Positions 62,220 through 64,000 of a DNA stretch of 64,000 nt are shown here, in pieces. Positions within the stretch are counted from its first letter, which is position 1. Each line of letters begins with the position of its first letter. The stretch lies in the NCBI RefSeq assembly GCF_018531465.1, contig NZ_JAHDTF010000021.1, positions 62,001-126,000 of the forward strand, read 5' to 3'. The translations under genes were made by a program, and so were the position numbers. The notes under the pieces were generated by a model. That model saw only the letters and a program-made list of their open reading frames with translations, had not been told where the DNA came from and searched no databases. The stretch comes from Sphaerisporangium fuscum (GTDB lineage Bacteria > Actinomycetota > Actinomycetes > Streptosporangiales > Streptosporangiaceae).

Positions 62220-62414
62220 TCACCTCAGAATGCCGTGCTCGCGGCGGATCTCGTGGGCCGTCTGCCTGATCCGGTCCTCGGTCTGGAGGAGACGGGCCTC
62301 GGCCTCCTCGGTGCGGGCCTCGGCGGCCATCGCGCGGTTGCCGGTGGTCGCGCCCAGGCGCCGCTTGGCCCGGGCCTTGAGCTCGCGAAGCTTCCACTTG
62401 TCGATCAGGCTCAT
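62220..62414 (-). CDS. Small CsbD-like stress protein
   Basis: A 64-residue, highly charged helical protein starting MSLIDKWKLRELKARAKRRL with GATTGNRAMAAEARTEEAEA. The pattern (KAKxxxGxxTGNxxxxAEGxxxQAE) resembles CsbD, a small general-stress protein of unknown action. ATG 62414 has GGGAGG about 9 bases upstream. It converges on the transporter gene with 4 bases between the stop codons. The family call is moderate. Confidence 0.65.
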   Translation of the reverse strand: MSLIDKWKLRELKARAKRRLGATTGNRAMAAEARTEEAEARLLQTEDRIRQTAHEIRREHGILR

Positions 62415-62540
62415 CGCGCTCGGCCTCCCTTGACATCGTCCTGTTCCCGGACCCGCCACTGCCCCGAGATCGCCGGGCCAATCGCCGTACGACGGCGCCG
62501 GCATCGCCGTACCCCTTCTCGCCGCCCCGGCGCCGAACAG
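62415..62540. other. Leader region of the CsbD-like gene
   Basis: Holds the ribosome site and presumably the promoter of the CsbD-like gene. It merges into the 55-bp repeat array. Confidence 0.4.
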
Positions 62541-63058
62541 CGAGCGACCACGAGAGACGGCCGCGGCGCCACGCGCGCAACCCATCACCGGAACCGCCAC
62601 CGACCACGAGAAACGGTCACCACACCACCCCCGAAACCCGCCACCGGAACCGCCGCGACCACGAGAAACGGTCACCACACCACCCCCGGAACCCACCACC
62701 GGAACCGCCGCGAACACGAGAAACGGTCACCACACCACCCCCGGAACCCACCACCGGAACCGCCGCGAACACGAGAAACGGTCACCACACCACCCCCGCA
62801 ACCCACCACCGGAACCGCCGCGAACACGAGAAACGGTCACCACACCACCCCCGCAACCCACCACCGGAACCGCCCCGACCACGAGAAACGGTCACCACAC
62901 CACCCCCGCAACCCACCACCGGAACCGCGCCGACCACGAGAAACGGTCACCACACCACCCCCGGAACCACCACCGGAACCGCCAGCAACCACGAGAAACG
63001 GTCACCACACCACCTCGAAACCCGCAAGCGACCACGAGAGGCGGTCGCCGCGCCACGT
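62541..63058. repeat. 55-bp tandem repeat array
   Basis: Eight well-conserved units and one degenerate unit at each end. Each unit contains CACGAGAAACGGTCACCACA, then CCACCCCCGGAACCCACC and ACCGGAACCGCC. The unit is not a multiple of three and each frame ends up Pro/Thr/Arg-rich, so the array is not considered coding. It fills the space between the divergent CsbD-like and hydrolase genes. Confidence 0.9.
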
Positions 63059-63126
63059 GGGTACCGGGCGCCGGAGGGGGGACAGCCGTGCGGGTCGGGG
63101 CGCTGGGGCTCCTTTAGGATCGGGGG

Positions 63127-63768
63127 ATGCGGCGGGTGTTGATGTGGGTGCACGGTGGGGCGTGGATGGAGCGGCATCCCGGCGAGCGGTCCCGGGAGAT
63201 CATGGCCGCACACGGTCTGGAGGTCGTGCCGGTCACCCACCGTCTGAGCGGCGAGGCCCCCTGGCCCGCCCAGCTCGACGACATCCGTGACGAGGCACGG
63301 AAGATCCGCGCCGAGCGTCCCGGCGTGCCGCTGCTCGTCGCGGGAAGGTCCTCGGGAGCCCACCTGGCCCTTCACCTGGGCCTGCGGGGCGTCGACACCC
63401 CCGACGACATCGCGGCCGTCATCGCCTGCTCGCCCCCCGTGGACCCGCTGGCCGCCGACTGGCCCGAATGCCGGGCCGAGGACAGCCCATGGGCCCGGCT
63501 GCTCGGTCACGTCCCCGCCGCCGGCGACGAACCGACCGCCGACGCCACTCCCACCAACCATGTGGGCAACGGCGTGCCCGTGCTGCTCCTCCACGGCGCC
63601 GACGACCCGGTGGTCCCGCCGACCCAGACCCTCGACCTCGCCAACGCCCTGCTCGCCTCGGGCCACCCCGTGACGGCCTACCTCGCCCCGGGCGACCACG
63701 ACGTCGACCTGGCCAGGGACGACGTGCGCCAGGTGATCGCCTCGTTCCTCAACGGTCCCGGGGCCTGA
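63127..63768 (+). CDS. Alpha/beta hydrolase
   Basis: A 213-residue hydrolase of the HSL/BD-FAE-like type. Oxyanion motif VHGGAWME, nucleophile elbow VAGRSSGAHLALHL (Ser in GRSSG), acid in LLLHGADDPVVP, and a catalytic His in GDHDVDL. It is short, with a reduced N terminus before the HGG motif. ATG 63127 has AGGA 6 bases upstream. Its last codons (SFLNGPGA and stop) form the first unit of a 32-bp tandem array. The substrate is unknown; an ester is likely. Confidence 0.88.
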   Translation: MRRVLMWVHGGAWMERHPGERSREIMAAHGLEVVPVTHRLSGEAPWPAQLDDIRDEARKIRAERPGVPLLVAGRSSGAHLALHLGLRGVDTPDDIAAVIACSPPVDPLAADWPECRAEDSPWARLLGHVPAAGDEPTADATPTNHVGNGVPVLLLHGADDPVVPPTQTLDLANALLASGHPVTAYLAPGDHDVDLARDDVRQVIASFLNGPGA

Positions 63769-63900
63769 CCACTTCGTTCCTGAACGGTCCCGGGGCCTGA
63801 CCGCTTCGTTCCTGAACGGTCCCAGGGCCTGACCGCTTCGTTCCTGAACGGTCCCAGGGCCTGACCACTTCGTTCCTGAACGGTCCCGGGGCCTGACCGC
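63741..63900 (+). repeat. Five 32-bp tandem repeats at the hydrolase 3' end
   Basis: Exactly five 32-bp units of the form TTCGTTCCTGAACGGTCCCG plus GGGCCTGACCRC, starting at 63741 inside the hydrolase gene, with a partial sixth (TTCGTTC) at 63901. The first unit holds the stop codon; the others are downstream. Units differ only at two or three positions, so the expansion is recent. Confidence 0.92.
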
Positions 63901-64000
63901 TTCGTTCGCGTCCGGCGGCGTGCCGCCGGGCCTCGGGACCGGTCAGGAGAAGACCCGCCGGCGCAGTGCGGGCAAGCGGCTCGCCGTACGCAGGAACGAT
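63901..64000. other. Window end, no gene recognised
   Basis: A small hairpin CGGCGGCGTGCCGCCG occurs at about 63913-63928. No coding region is supported in this last stretch. Confidence 0.4.

Noticed and set aside
62541..63058. Possible CRISPR array
   Set aside because: Whole 55-bp units are repeated with no unique spacers; it is a simple tandem array.

Overview
The window is chromosomal DNA from a high-GC actinomycete. Gene order (ffh-rpsP-khpA-rimM-trmD-rplS-lepB-rnhB-DUF2469-yraN-comM-dprA), three conservons, a GlnR-type nitrogen operon and a SigE-family sigma factor next to a CU044_5270-type protein all suggest Streptosporangiales or a close relative. That placement is inferred from gene content and was not tested. 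I see no tRNA, rRNA or CRISPR.

Layout. (1) 1-1.6 kb: a SigE-family sigma factor and a CU044_5270-like secreted or membrane protein are divergent. Two matching copies of GGCAACC-N16-CGTATT point outward, one at each gene. (2) 1.6-9.3 kb: decayed accessory DNA surrounds dprA, comM and yraN. It holds remnants of IS256, IS200/IS605 (TnpB), IS5 and IS110 transposases, a TetR and a response-regulator fragment, a 41-bp minisatellite, and a 24-residue repeat that lengthens the DprA N terminus. (3) 9.3-17.9 kb: conserved housekeeping genes for ribosome assembly, tRNA modification, SRP and signal peptidase. Three signal peptidase I genes are in tandem, two of them a recent 1008-bp duplication. (4) 18.1-46.9 kb: three conservons (CvnA kinase-like sensor, CvnB roadblock, CvnC DUF742, CvnD GTPase) face the same way. 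An ABC importer/O-methyltransferase operon lies between the first and second. A cluster of aldehyde dehydrogenase, glycosyltransferase, TetR, polyamine-type ABC importer, sugar kinase and SIS protein lies between the second and third. (5) 47.0-52.3 kb: glnD, glnB and amtB behind GlnR-like boxes, then a group 2 sigma factor. (6) 52.6-55.8 kb: a formimidoylglutamate deiminase, an SDR and an RpiR regulator. (7) 56-63.8 kb: an ABC exporter, a DUF4331-TPR-nickel/cobalt transporter operon, a CsbD-like protein, a 55-bp repeat array, and an alpha/beta hydrolase ending in a 32-bp repeat array.

How genes work together. amtB, glnB and glnD form the ammonium uptake and PII signalling unit. The glycosyltransferase, tetR and kinase-SIS genes share related TTGAA-N6-TTCAA sites 17-26 bp before their start codons, which suggests one TetR regulon. 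The three conservons share an upstream TGGTCGAA-N7-GCTTATG motif, which suggests common control. These regulatory links are read from sequence only.
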